Assembly (NCBI GenBank): GCA_021018815.1 | Contig: JAITYX010000008.1 | Location: forward strand, 5,268,001-5,332,000 | Source: Talinum fruticosum | Taxonomy: Eukaryota > Streptophyta > Magnoliopsida > Caryophyllales > Talinaceae | DNA: 64,000 nucleotides | Direction: 5' to 3' | Shown here: piece by piece, positions 14,601 to 23,499 of the stretch | Numbering within the stretch: the stretch's first letter is position 1 | How the letters are laid out: the number at the start of each line of letters is the position of its first letter | Notes under the pieces: model-generated | Told to the model about the DNA's origin: nothing | What the model saw: only the letters and a program-made list of their open reading frames with translations | Databases searched by the model: none | Position numbers and translations under genes: made by a program

Positions 14601-15653
14601 ATACTAGCCTTTGAAGGACAACTGCTGTAGTGGCCTTTTTTATAGCCTATTTATCTCTTTAGCTGAATAACAATCGGTTTCGTTTTTAGATTCTTCAAAG
14701 TGAAAAGATTGCATGGAAAGTGTTAGTTGATCTCGTCTAAGGAAGGGCGTACATTTGGGAATAGTTTGGTTCTCTCAATGATTCCTTTCCATGCTTGCAT
14801 CACTTTCATTTTGCAGCTGTGACCGGTGTAGGATAAATGTGAGGCCCTCTAGGATTGACATTTTCCTGGTGAGTACTAGCCAGCGCCCATCGATGACTTT
14901 TTTTTGGTGGGGGGAATGGGAAATTAGCTTCCAGTTGTCCAAACTCTTTGTTGTATGGCAAGATGATCCAAACTTCAATAATGCTTTCTACATGCCAAAT
15001 TATAAGCGTGTCTTTTTGTTTGTCAACCCGCACTGCAGGTCATCTGTTTTTGCTGGAATGTTGACAGAAGTTTAATATCAAGTAATTAGTTGCAAGGGCG
15101 GGTCTGCAAAATATGTCTCTTTGTTTCAAAGAAAAAGTCCTAGTAAACATTTGATGTCAATTTTTCTAAGAGAAGGATGGTTGGCTACATAGTTTGTGCC
15201 AATTGTGGTGGACTGGTGGTGCTCTAATAGTAGGGCTGGATTTGAGAGCCTATTAAAGGATGTACTGCCCCTTCACAAAAAGGAAAAATATATGAAAATA
15301 TGTAATACCCTTGGCTTAGGACTAATATTTTAATTTTTTATAATCTCACTTGGGCATTCAATTTGCAGGCATTGGAACGGCTTTCCTTTGCTGGCAGTCA
15401 GATTAAAGACACTGTGGTTGCACAAAGCAAGATATTGCTATTTTGGTATTGTACGACTTACCTATTGCTTGAGAAGAACAAACCCAAATACCAGCCACTC
15501 GAGCCTCCTCCCATTGATCAATCACAACCGCAAAAAGCATCCGATGATGTCAAGGATGAAGTGAAGGATTCTTTGCCCGAGCAAATCGAGTCAAAAGACC
15601 AGCCTGGACTTGTGAACGAACAAATCCTACCATTTATTCTGGAAGGTTTGTAG
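313..15653 (+). CDS. ABCG7: ABC transporter G family member 7 (half-size WBC type), C-terminal seven exons
   Basis: Exons read from splice phase and family similarity: 313-514, 4438-4713, 5449-5580, 7858-8078, 13246-13457, 13585-13669, 15369-15653 (stop TAG). About 471 C-terminal residues are present; the Arabidopsis protein is about 725, so Walker A, the signature and Walker B lie off the left edge. The first exon opens at the D-loop (GLDA) and carries the H-loop (VICSIHQPRG). Later exons encode the ABC2 membrane domain: WWRQFWLLLRRAWMQ entering the first membrane helix, FGSVFWRMG, then SKGSY/GPYLLSKLLAEIP-like helices and GGYYVNAENTP. The protein ends in an acidic, Pro/Gln-rich tail and ILEGL. 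ABCG half-transporters dimerise; the substrate of ABCG7 is not known to me. Two exons are each one base short: exon 4438-4713 (G5 run at 4664-4668 or A6 at 4642-4647) and exon 13246-13457 (C4 run at 13435-13438). Both breaks are restored in frame by one base, and the flanking intron phases require this. Family assignment is very sure; whether the gene is functional depends on those two sites. Confidence 0.93.
2844..2856. repeat. Target-site duplication, left copy
   Basis: ATAAACAAGCATG, identical to 4260-4272, brackets the LINE. Confidence 0.85.
2857..4259 (+). mobile_element. 5'-truncated non-LTR retrotransposon (plant L1-type LINE) with 13-bp target-site duplication
   Basis: Translations in broken frames give the C-terminal part of a LINE ORF2: the post-catalytic RT region at 2915-3178 (WEPIVERFQKRLVGWKSKLL, then SKGGKLTLLQRILWSLPIYF) and the terminal zinc-binding (zf-RVT) region at 3785-4075 (DHLFVHCQWVAALW, then IWWSAWKERNCRIFE). 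Frames are interrupted, so the copy is dead. The 3' tail contains GGTGACATCCCCTTGGTGTC and ends in an A-rich run. ATAAACAAGCATG occurs exactly at both ends (2844-2856 and 4260-4272), the mark of target-primed reverse transcription. It lies in sense orientation within the ABCG7 intron. Confidence 0.9.
4260..4272. repeat. Target-site duplication, right copy
   Basis: ATAAACAAGCATG directly follows the A-rich end of the LINE and matches the left copy in all 13 bases. Confidence 0.85.
4714..7857 (+). other. ABCG7 introns between exons 4438-4713, 5449-5580 and 7858-8078
   Basis: Two introns: 4714-5448 and 5581-7857. Both have GT-AG ends and phase-0 junctions (MQ|AS and LLQ|VAA). I see no gene, RNA or clear transposon in them; the listed short frames are AT-rich noise. 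A T17 run lies near 7057-7073. Confidence 0.7.
8560..8885 (-). mobile_element. LINE 3'-end remnant, antisense within ABCG7 intron
   Basis: On the - strand this piece reads as a decayed LINE ORF2 C-terminus and tail. It resembles the - strand element starting near 57060: both carry a phrase equivalent to 'actctcctatttctctcacaccaaatgctcc' style text on the + strand (8800-8833 versus 57266-57299) and a neighbouring 'ccacaaaatc..caaaagaaga' block (8692-8716 versus 57160-57185). It sits next to an (AT)n tract. Only about 300 bases are recognisable; boundaries are approximate. Confidence 0.6.
8596..8627. repeat. (AT)16 microsatellite
   Basis: Uninterrupted AT dinucleotides inside an ABCG7 intron, at the 3' end of a LINE remnant; likely length-polymorphic. 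Confidence 0.95.
9153..11310 (+). repeat. Tandem array of an ~840-bp unit, two full copies and a partial third
   Basis: The phrase AGCAATGGTATTGGGATATT starts at 9153 and again at 9998; a one-base variant starts at 10838, so the periods are 845 and 840 bases. Within each unit the same blocks recur in order: a GTGTGTTTGGGG-type G-rich stretch, TTCTGAGGTTGCTAAGTTAA, GAATACTCAATACTAGTTG-type text, CTGATGA(G/A)TCAGTACTCT, an A/T homopolymer block, and GATAAAGTCTTGATAATTC. The third copy stops matching near 11308. Copies differ by scattered substitutions and small indels. No long intact frame is shared by the copies, so I read the array as noncoding or a decayed transposon piece. It fills part of the 5.2-kb ABCG7 intron. 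Confidence 0.88.
11930..12560 (+). mobile_element. LINE ORF2 remnant
   Basis: Broken-frame translation gives KMSKRLTGEGFFLLARGCTT (the region equivalent to the KRL..W..LSKGGRLTL stretch of plant LINE ORF2) and, about 280 bases on, VVGKWLWSQGTGSLWHKV (equivalent to L.KW.WR......LW..V). The order and spacing are as in LINEs. There are no long frames; it is a degraded copy within the ABCG7 intron, and its limits are uncertain. Confidence 0.6.
12808..12905 (+). mobile_element. SINE-like fragment (Au-type 3' half)
   Basis: Carries GGGGTAAGGGTGCCAACATT, then TCTCCAGACCCC, GGATTCAGACTGGGAG and a TTGTTGCTGTT tail. This order (GGTAAGG...CCCCAGACCCC...GGA..CTGGG...TTGTTG) is that of plant Au-like SINE 3' regions. 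A second copy of the same kind lies at 36945-37040 on the other strand. Confidence 0.6.
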
Positions 15654-18060
15654 ACTCTTGGGTACATTAATGTTGGCATAAGATGCAAGAGGAGATTTAT
15701 TGATTTATCTCATACAGATACAGGTGCTTTGTAAGCGGAGATACATTTGCACTAGCTAACGGAGGGCGTCATGCCTTTTGTGATCTCAGAAGATGTCATG
15801 ACAAATCAGTCGATCTGCTCGACTCATAAGCAGATTTGAAAGAAAACTACATGTAAAGTTGACAATTTTGAAAGGTTGCTAACGTAAAGCATGAATAAGA
15901 GCTAAAAATATGATTGTTTGGAGATACTGTGATTGCCCTTTTTGTCTCTTGTCCTGGCTCGTATTCTCATCATGAGAATCAATGAGATACATAGCTAGGT
16001 GGTTTTTTATGTAGTGGTATGGTAGATGGTAAACTATTTCATGCTTTCATAGTTTCTACTTTTTCCCGTTGTGTGTGCGGTAATAGTTTGTTGCCTGATC
16101 CCAACCAGTATTCCACTTGATGTTGGTGAACTGTTTGACTACAAATTATACTGCAGTCCCGGGATTATTGATCCAGCTGTTATATATGGTAATTTATTTT
16201 AATCTTTTAAAAGTTGCCCTCCATTTTCTTAGTCTCCCATCCCCCCCTCCCCAAAAAAAAAAAAAAGGTTCCCTTATCCAAAGCGCACCATGTCATAGGG
16301 TCTATAGTTTCGGGCATGTGGTAACTTTTGATTCAAGCAACAAGTTTAATTTGTCTGACATGAAAAAAAGGTATATTCACATACCCTCCCCTCCTCCAAC
16401 TTTCATGCTCGGGCATGAAATTTCTACTACGACCATACACAATTGGTATGTCCACTTTGTCTAATCCGAAATGATAGGATTTGTTATACAAAAAAAGGTG
16501 TTTTTAAGTTTTTATATACCTTAAATCAAACATGGCCCTGATTACAAATCTCTGCCGTGCGATCTATATAGCCATCTATGTCATTATTGTCAATACAGTT
16601 GAGGCGAGAACACCATGTACATACAACTCTACCCCTTTCCAAGCATAACATGCATTATGCATTATGTGCAATAGAAAGCATACGCGTACAAAACTTGTAC
16701 GCCATTGCCTGCTATACTTGTTTCAAATTCAGTATTTTTTAAAGGGTGCAGTTATATTTTGTTAAAACCCCTATCATTTTTTTTAAGAAATCATTATTAG
16801 TACCTGTCAGCCACCCCAGAATTTAGGATCTGTCGGTGAGATCTCAACGTTGAAGCAAAGTGGACGCATTTCCCTGTTCTAGGAACCAACCAAGTATCCA
16901 TCAACCAAATTTAAAAGGAAAAAAGAAAAGAAAAGAAAAGGAAACAACCAAGTAACCAGTAATTCATAACCCACATCACATCAAGAAACTGTTTGTACAC
17001 ATGGGTTATGTATTTTGTTTTTCTTTTTTTTTCCCTTGAATATGGGTTCAATGCCTGCCAATCTTATGAATTTGGAAAAAAAAAAACTATATATATATAA
17101 AAAAACTTGGTATTAAGTATAGCTGAGCTAATTATTGTTGGGAGGTATAGGAAGATTGTCCATATAGGCAATATTCAAACTTAAATTTTTAGTAAAAACT
17201 TTAAAAAATTTTACTAATTATCTGCCCGATATTCACATTAGCTTATTGAACTATTGGTTGTTAATTATTTGCATTTAGTTCGTATTAGGAAAAAAGTGTG
17301 ATTGAGCCACCTATGACAAAGTTATGAGCCAACACAAAAGCTAATTTTAAAATATTTTATTTTAATATAATTCCAAAATATTATAGTTTGAACTTTTCAA
17401 ATTAGCTTTTTCGATTAAAAAAACTATTCATTAAATTAGTTTACCAAACACCTAAATTAATTATTTGACTAGATCAAATGATTTTTTACTCTCTGTTTTC
17501 AGTACAAAATCAAACAACAAATTTACATCGAAGACAAAAAAAAAACCTTATTCGGCTAAAAAGCTCTCCTAAAAAATTTAATACTCAATTCACGTACCCT
17601 ATATCCATTAACAATTTTTGTAATGGACAAGAACAAATTCAACTTTAATCTAAACTCAACTTCATCCAATACATATAACATAATTTTTTTATATATAAAA
17701 AGCTAATTTTACACATCATATCAAATTTAATTTTTTTTTAAAAAAAGAACACATCAAGAGTCTATATTCATGCACTTGGCATGGTAGTCCATTTCAACAT
17801 GATGCAACAAGATATTTCCTTCCAGATTACATTTACGCGTCAAAGGACACGCTTTTCCATCGCATTCCAAACCGCTAAAACTCCCTTAATTAAGTTACTT
17901 AATTTATACTTTCAATCATTACTTCATAATCCATTCAAACTAATCCCACCATAATCCCCTTATTATATTATTTGATACCCCTCTAATCATATTCTCCCTT
18001 CTACCTTATTACAACCACATATGACCCTTTTTTTCTTTTTGGGCAAATCATATATGACCC
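15654..18060. other. ABCG7 3' region and intergenic spacer
   Basis: The 3' UTR of ABCG7 begins here, followed by strongly AT-rich spacer up to the TATA box at 18061. Homopolymer A runs occur near 16252, 17080 and 17740. I see no gene; the 115-residue frame at 16117-16464 lacks recognisable protein features. Confidence 0.6.
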
Positions 18061-18068
18061 TATAAATA
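18061..18068 (+). promoter_or_regulatory. TATA box of the small membrane-protein gene
   Basis: TATAAATA in a locally GC-richer context (ccctTATAAATAtgcc), about 200 bases before the start codon at 18259. A transcription start about 30 bases on would give a leader of roughly 160-170 nt. Confidence 0.6.
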
Positions 18069-18160
18069 TGCCTCTCACCAACAACTCCACAAAAAGCATA
18101 TCTTATATAACCCAAGACATATATTCTCTCAAAAATCTTCCAACTTCATACCAACCAACT

Positions 18161-18262
18161 ATGTTAGCCATGGAATCAACAATATCCCTTTGCTCACCTT
18201 CCCTCCCTCCTCCAATGCTCGAAAAACCGTCCCTCAAAAGAGAAGAGCCCCGCGATCCATGA
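18161..18262 (+). other. Upstream ORF (33 codons) overlapping the main start codon
   Basis: ATG at 18161 opens a 33-residue Ser/Pro-rich frame whose TGA (18260-18262) overlaps the main ATG in an ATGA arrangement. If the TATA box at 18061 is used, this frame lies in the mRNA leader and could lower or permit re-initiation at the main ORF. Conservation is not known from one sequence. Confidence 0.45.
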
Positions 18263-18609
18263 CTTTAGCGTCCCTAACGAGGGGATCGTCCAATAGCAAC
18301 CACGACTTTGAAGGGGGTCGGCTTGTGGATGAGAACATGATCGTTTTGAGGAAAAGGATCCACGAGATGAAGATGGTAGAGAGGAATTACGAGCCACCTT
18401 CTCATTGGATGGGGTGGGAGAAGAAGGTTTATGTGGGCTATGACTCGTTCATTTGTGAAGTCATGGGCATCTTGCAGTCCAAACTCATGAACACAAGGCC
18501 TGGTTTGGCTCTTGGGATGATGCTTTTGGTCACTTTGAGTTTGCCCGTTTCAAGTGCAATGATCTTCCTTCATTTGATTGAGATGTCTAAAGGTGCCCTT
18601 CACTTCTAA
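18259..18609 (+). CDS. Small plant-specific protein with one C-terminal membrane segment, function unknown
   Basis: Single-exon frame of 116 residues starting MTLASLTRG. A charged, partly helical N-terminal half (residues 21-45, rich in Arg/Lys/Glu) is followed by a Trp-rich block (SHWMGWEKK, 49-56), a conserved-looking stretch (YDSFICEVMGILQSKLMNTRP, about 61-81) and one hydrophobic segment (83-107). It resembles uncharacterised plant proteins with the same W.GWEKK-Y...(I/V)CE.MG.LQS.LMNTRP layout; I know no function for them. The start is chosen at the first in-frame ATG; the frame stays open upstream but has no ATG there. A TATA box lies 198 bases upstream and a short upstream ORF overlaps the start. 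Probably tail-anchored, by topology only. Confidence 0.75.
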   Translation: MTLASLTRGSSNSNHDFEGGRLVDENMIVLRKRIHEMKMVERNYEPPSHWMGWEKKVYVGYDSFICEVMGILQSKLMNTRPGLALGMMLLVTLSLPVSSAMIFLHLIEMSKGALHF

Positions 18610-21600
18610 CATTTTAGGTAGGAATGATTCAGTCATATGTGATATTATCAGTTGTTTTATTTAATTACAATTATTTATTTATTTTTTGGTTTGTATACGA
18701 AGGTTGATAAGCTATTTAGCTAGCTAGTATGCTGAATCATTATAATATATGTATGAAATTTGGATTAAATTTAGAATATTCGTTTATATTTTGGTCATTG
18801 GACGGACCTACAGTGGTGACTTTAAAAAAAAAAAAAAAAAAATCTGTATGGGGTTCCTTTATAAGAAGCCTTCGTCTAAACAGTTAAAATTTGTAGGTTT
18901 TTAATATGATATGATATTTTTTTCTTCCCTAATTTCATATAAAAATATATGAAATTTGTTTTTGTTGGGTCCTACAACCCCACTTCTACCAAGGTGGTTT
19001 TGCTACTCTGAATCTAGCTTGAACATAGCACTGATAAAAATTCAAGTTCGAGTTAAAATTGGGTTGGACAAACTGTTCATGGGACGGATTTTTTGTCCAA
19101 TATCTAGTTTTTTGAGCCGCACAAGTCTAAATCGGGTTCGAACAATAGAAATAAAAAATTTTAATATCCGAATTAAAATTTAGAAAAAAGAAATATGACC
19201 TGACCCGATTTTTTAGGTCGGATAAATTGAGATAATCGAAAATTAGACCTAATTTTGCCGGCGCTACTTAAACATATATGCATTTATTGCCGAATCCAGT
19301 TATGATTCAGAGTCTCGTATTCAAGTTTTTTTTTTTTTTTTTGTTGATCAGTCGTATTCAAGTTAAACGGGGTAGAGTGAGCCGAGGATTTTTGGACTTG
19401 AGACCTCTAATATGAGAAAGCACCACATAAACTCGTTCAATGGACGCTCAATGCAAAATATTACAGTATTATTAAATTGGTTTTACTCTTTATAAATTTG
19501 GTCTATCTCGTTCAGGTATATATTGATTTTTCTTTAAAAACCCAAATAAGGTAATAAAATGGCAGAATACCAAAAACGGATGACCGACCTATGTTCAAGG
19601 CTACAATCGAAACTTTTTTTTTATTTTATTGTTGTCGTAAAGGGTGTAAAACTCTGTTTACAACAGCGTTTGAAGTAACTTTAACGTTTTGGTCAAGTTA
19701 AAACACTAATCAACCAAATATTAGTTCTCGCTAAATTAGTGTTTTAATTAACGTTTGCAATACCTTATAACGTTTTAATCGGTGTTTTTAAAGAATTAAT
19801 AATATTAGTTTTTCACATTTAAAATTTAGCGATTTATCCAACCGCTCAATTAAACAATTATTCGCTAACAATTAAAATCTAATAGCTATCATCTACCTTT
19901 TTTTTTTAGAATAACTATCAGTTACCTAAACACTTCTCAAACAATTTATTTTACCGAACATGGTCTAAATATTTATGTGTAAAGGATTCAAATAAGAATC
20001 ATTTAAACTACTTGAGACCTACAGAATATAAATATTATGACATAAAATAAGAATTTTGGATGTCATAATTCTACATTTAAAGTATTACACTAATAATGTC
20101 ACCTTAATAAGTAGCACTCACCGCTTTATTTTTAGGGATATTTATTTTGAAAAATACACTTAACTCGACAACCGTACTTTGAAAAATAAATACTTAGAAC
20201 GACAGCAAGAGCTCATAGAATACTGGAAAAGGCTTTGTGTATTAATGAAGAAGGGCTAAGCTAAACCTAATTAGTTACAGTGTATGATTTGCAAGTTCCA
20301 CCAAACTAGGTATCATTCTCAAATGTATTATAGGCCTTGAAGGATTTGGATCTTCATGATATGTTTGGAAATGACATTCTTGCACAAGAATCCACTAACG
20401 AGCCAAGTCTAGTTAGCCATAAGTCCATATAATTTCTGAGTCTATTAGATCTCGGGTTCGATTCTTCCTCCCCATTGTATATTACTGCCTTGTATGATTT
20501 CTTTGCACCAAAAAGATATACTTTCTGCAACAATATAGGAAAAATAAAGCTTAAGTTTGTGACCCATTCTCTATGGAAGACTTGGAAACAATAGGTTAAA
20601 AGACGAGAAATGAAATTTTATATGGAAATTGGAAACAATGAGGGCAACCTATGGTAAAGTACGAAATTATCTCACAAAGAAGATGTATATAACTGTAGGA
20701 TGTGGTCGATCTATCTATCTACCCCTGTAAACAATATGCATAACAACGTAGTAATAGGGCAAGATTTTTAGGTACCATAATATATCGGACACATATTTAA
20801 ATCTTCTAATACTTAGGAGGCGAGATACAACTATGTCACACCAACGATATTTTTAACAATCAAAAGGGTCTGCAGGAAATTTATACACGAGGCGACTATA
20901 GCCTACATGTGTTTTATTATCATAAAATTAAATCATGTTTTAATTGCACAAAATGCCATCACTTTATTTTGCCAGAAAATTTTTTTCCTTTAAAAAGGAG
21001 GCTGAATCTAACAACAAAAATAGTCTAAGTTTCAATTCATTAGGCTTGCGTAATTAATCTGTAGAAAACAGTAAACTATATGAGATTATTAGGAATCTTT
21101 TTTAAAAAAAAAATTGTAGCAATTTTTAGGTATATTTATATGTAGAAACTCTGGAATCTAAAAATAGAGGAGCTTAGGCTAGGTTTAGTATGAAATATTG
21201 GACAAAATTTTGAAATCTAAAATCTGCAGAAATATTTATGTGTATATTATATAAATATACACAAATAAAATAAAAAGGTGAAAAAAAAGTAGAAGAATTT
21301 TTCTATTGGTAGTTGGTCTAGCTCCATTAACTAGAATCAAACTACTATTGGTCTATTAATGATAACGCTAATTCTATGTAAGTTTTTTCAATTCACAAAA
21401 TTCAAACTGAGATATTTTATTTTATTTTATAAAAAGAACTGAGACATTTTATATTTACGGGATTAAATGTTATTAAATCACTAAATTGTTTGAATCAGTC
21501 TATAATTATAAATTTTAATAATTTTCAATGTAAAGAATTTATAACTTAAGCAATATAATCTATGTGGCTAGCAAAAGGAGCCTTGTTCGAAGCCGTATAT

Positions 21601-22500
21601 GGATTTATAGAGACGACAAACATTTTTGGATATTTAGAATGCCCTAACCCTAGAGTTTTTGTAGCACGTGATCACTTCCACCCCAAGAGCGCAAAGAGAG
21701 AGAAACATATCACTTGTGGTGAACGTGCACGTCTTAACTTGTTCTAGTACCTGTATGGAGCATCCACAACCTAATGTTTGTATTATTTACTATAGTTTCA
21801 TTGAATTTGAATGCATATGTATTACTAGATGATTTACTAAAATTAAAAAATATATTAGGATTCTATTCTACTTAGCTGTAATGAGGTGTAAATAAAGCTA
21901 TAAAGAGTTGTAAAATAGTTATAAAGTTAATTATAAAAAGTTGTAAAGAACTATAAAGTTTTAAACTAAATCTAAATGGAACAGGGCATACGTACTCATA
22001 AACAACGTCGATTTGTCATATTCTCAACAACTGGTAGTTCAGGACGAAGGGAGTACTCCATATTTTATGTCTTCTTGAGTGGGGTTGGAGGAGATCAAGA
22101 AAGAGATCGAGGCCAAGCTGCCATTTAAACCTAGGAGGCTAAGGAGCAAAGCTCTTATTATGTGAGATCTGATAGCCCTAATTATATTTCTTCATTAAGA
22201 GAATTAAGGATATTACTTACCCTTTATTCAAATTTAATGTTGGGATAATGGTTACCTTACGTGAGGAAGACATACATATATACATCTATTATGAATTATA
22301 TATACATCGAAAGTAGACGAAGTAAAGCTGATAGTGAGAGTTACAGCCAAAGCATAAATTAGATCAAGAGACAGAGACATACCTCATGCCAGGCTCAATT
22401 ATCTATCATCTGCGCTGCTTCAATGACACCACATACATAAATCACTGAAAGACTACACATTTACACGAGGAAGTGATGAGTTTTGGAGGAGAAAACAAGA
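18610..22500. other. AT-rich intergenic spacer with decayed repeats
   Basis: No gene is supported. Contents: A19 near 18823, T18 near 19327, and phrases of the form TT(A)AAATTCGAATT/GGGTTCGAAC that recur loosely at 43200-43480 and 44080-44330, suggesting an old dispersed repeat. A tRNA-like fragment is at 20390-20475. A G-box core (CACGTG) lies at 21665-21670, but no gene next to it. Confidence 0.55.
20390..20475 (+). repeat. tRNA-like / SINE-like remnant with B-box
   Basis: Contains GAGCCAAGTCTAGTTAGCC (weakly A-box like) and, about 40 bases on, GGGTTCGATTCTTCC (B-box GGTTCGATTC at 20455-20464). It does not close into a tRNA cloverleaf by eye, so I call it a tRNA-derived remnant rather than a tRNA gene. 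Confidence 0.35.
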
Positions 22501-22519
22501 TTAATTCAAGGGTAGGTAT

Positions 22520-22745
22520 AGGGGAGAGGGAGCTCCCTTCAGTCCAAGACATGACAGAGAGAACAAAGACACAGCTCCTGCTTCATTGGATCAGTAACCT
22601 CATCTGATTAATGTTCACGATCATCCCAATATGTTTGATGCTAATCCAATCACTGATGAGGCTCTTGAATCAATGAGTCAGCAGCCAAGTCTCTTGTCCA
22701 TTTTCCTGTCCCGGACTGGACTGAAGAGAGCTCCCTCCTTCTGTC
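22520..22745 (-). ncRNA. MIR319: MIR319 precursor
   Basis: On the - strand the 3' arm reads TTGGACTGAAGGGAGCTCCC followed by T at 22547-22527, the exact miR319 mature sequence. The 5' arm (22738-22716) reads GGAGGGAGCTCTCTTCAGTC followed by CAG and pairs with it over about 22 positions with only G:U wobbles. The intervening ~165 bases also fold back: GCCTCATCAGTGATTGGATTA on the 5' side faces TAATCAGATGAGG and GATCCAATGAAGCAGG on the 3' side, giving the long upper stem typical of miR159/319 precursors, which are cut from loop to base. miR319 directs cleavage of CIN-class TCP mRNAs and so controls leaf growth. It lies alone in an AT-rich spacer; the upstream side (toward 23500) carries GA/CT-rich tracts. 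Confidence 0.93.
22527..22547 (-). ncRNA. miR319: Mature miR319
   Basis: 21 nt, 5' end at 22547 on the - strand, beginning TTGGACTGAAGGG; identical to the well-known plant miR319 sequence and located on the 3' arm as in other MIR319 genes. Confidence 0.93.
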
Positions 22746-23156
22746 TAACTCCTTCAAAATAACGATCACAACAACAATAATAATACTAACTGTTAGATGT
22801 TCCGCCAAAAATGGTTTGAAAGGTAAGATCGATGGAAGAATTTGAGTTTTTTTTTTTTCTTTGAACCCTACCACCACTCCAAATATGTGCAGTACAACTA
22901 CTACAAAATTTAACTTTTTAACAAAAGCGATTTGTGCCACCCTATCAATATATACCCAAACCAACAGATAAGCAAGCTTACAACAAACTTAGCTGCAGTA
23001 ATCCAATATTAGCCTCATCAAAAACTAGATCAAGGAAAGTGACAAGTACGAAATCTTAACATAAAACCCCTTGAAATGATCATAAATTGAGTTTAAAAGA
23101 TGGATCTCATAAGGGTTTTTTTTTTTTTTTTGGGGGGGAAGAGGGATAGAAGCAGA

Positions 23157-23183
23157 AGGAGAGGGAGAGGGAGAGGGAGAGAT
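23157..23183. repeat. GGAGAG-type purine tract
   Basis: Repeated GGAGAG units (CT-rich on the - strand), 400-450 bases upstream of the MIR319 hairpin in its transcription direction; may lie in the primary transcript or promoter. Confidence 0.7.
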
Positions 23184-23460
23184 GGGTTTGGAGGGTAAAC
23201 AACACAAGAAGGGTTAAGGTACGAGGAAGGAGAAGAGGGAAAGAAACCCTATAAATAAAGCCAAGAAGAGGGTGAAACCGTACATGAAGCATATTAAATA
23301 TAAATAGATAGAGGGGAGTAGGCCTCTAGGGAGGAGACATGAAAGGACATAAAAATCTAAAGGCAAAGTAAGGAGGAGATTGAGGAGGGAACATTTGCTA
23401 GCTCCAACTGTTTGAATATTCCCTGATACGTTTAATTTGCAGATCTGCCTGTTTTTCAGG

Positions 23461-23493
23461 CTCTCTCTCTCTATCTCTCTCTCTCTCTGTCTC
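23461..23493. repeat. (CT)n microsatellite
   Basis: CT dinucleotides with two interruptions, upstream of MIR319 in its transcription direction. Confidence 0.9.
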
Positions 23494-23499
23494 TGAGTA

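Noticed and set aside
20390..20475. A tRNA gene.
   Set aside because: A B-box is present but acceptor and anticodon stems do not pair by eye.
21562..21747. 61-codon frame with a nearby CACGTG.
   Set aside because: No similarity noticed, isolated in AT-rich spacer; a G-box alone is not evidence for a gene.
22650..22964. 104-codon - strand frame.
   Set aside because: It overlaps the MIR319 5' arm and includes poly-Lys/Val noise; the hairpin explains the conserved part.
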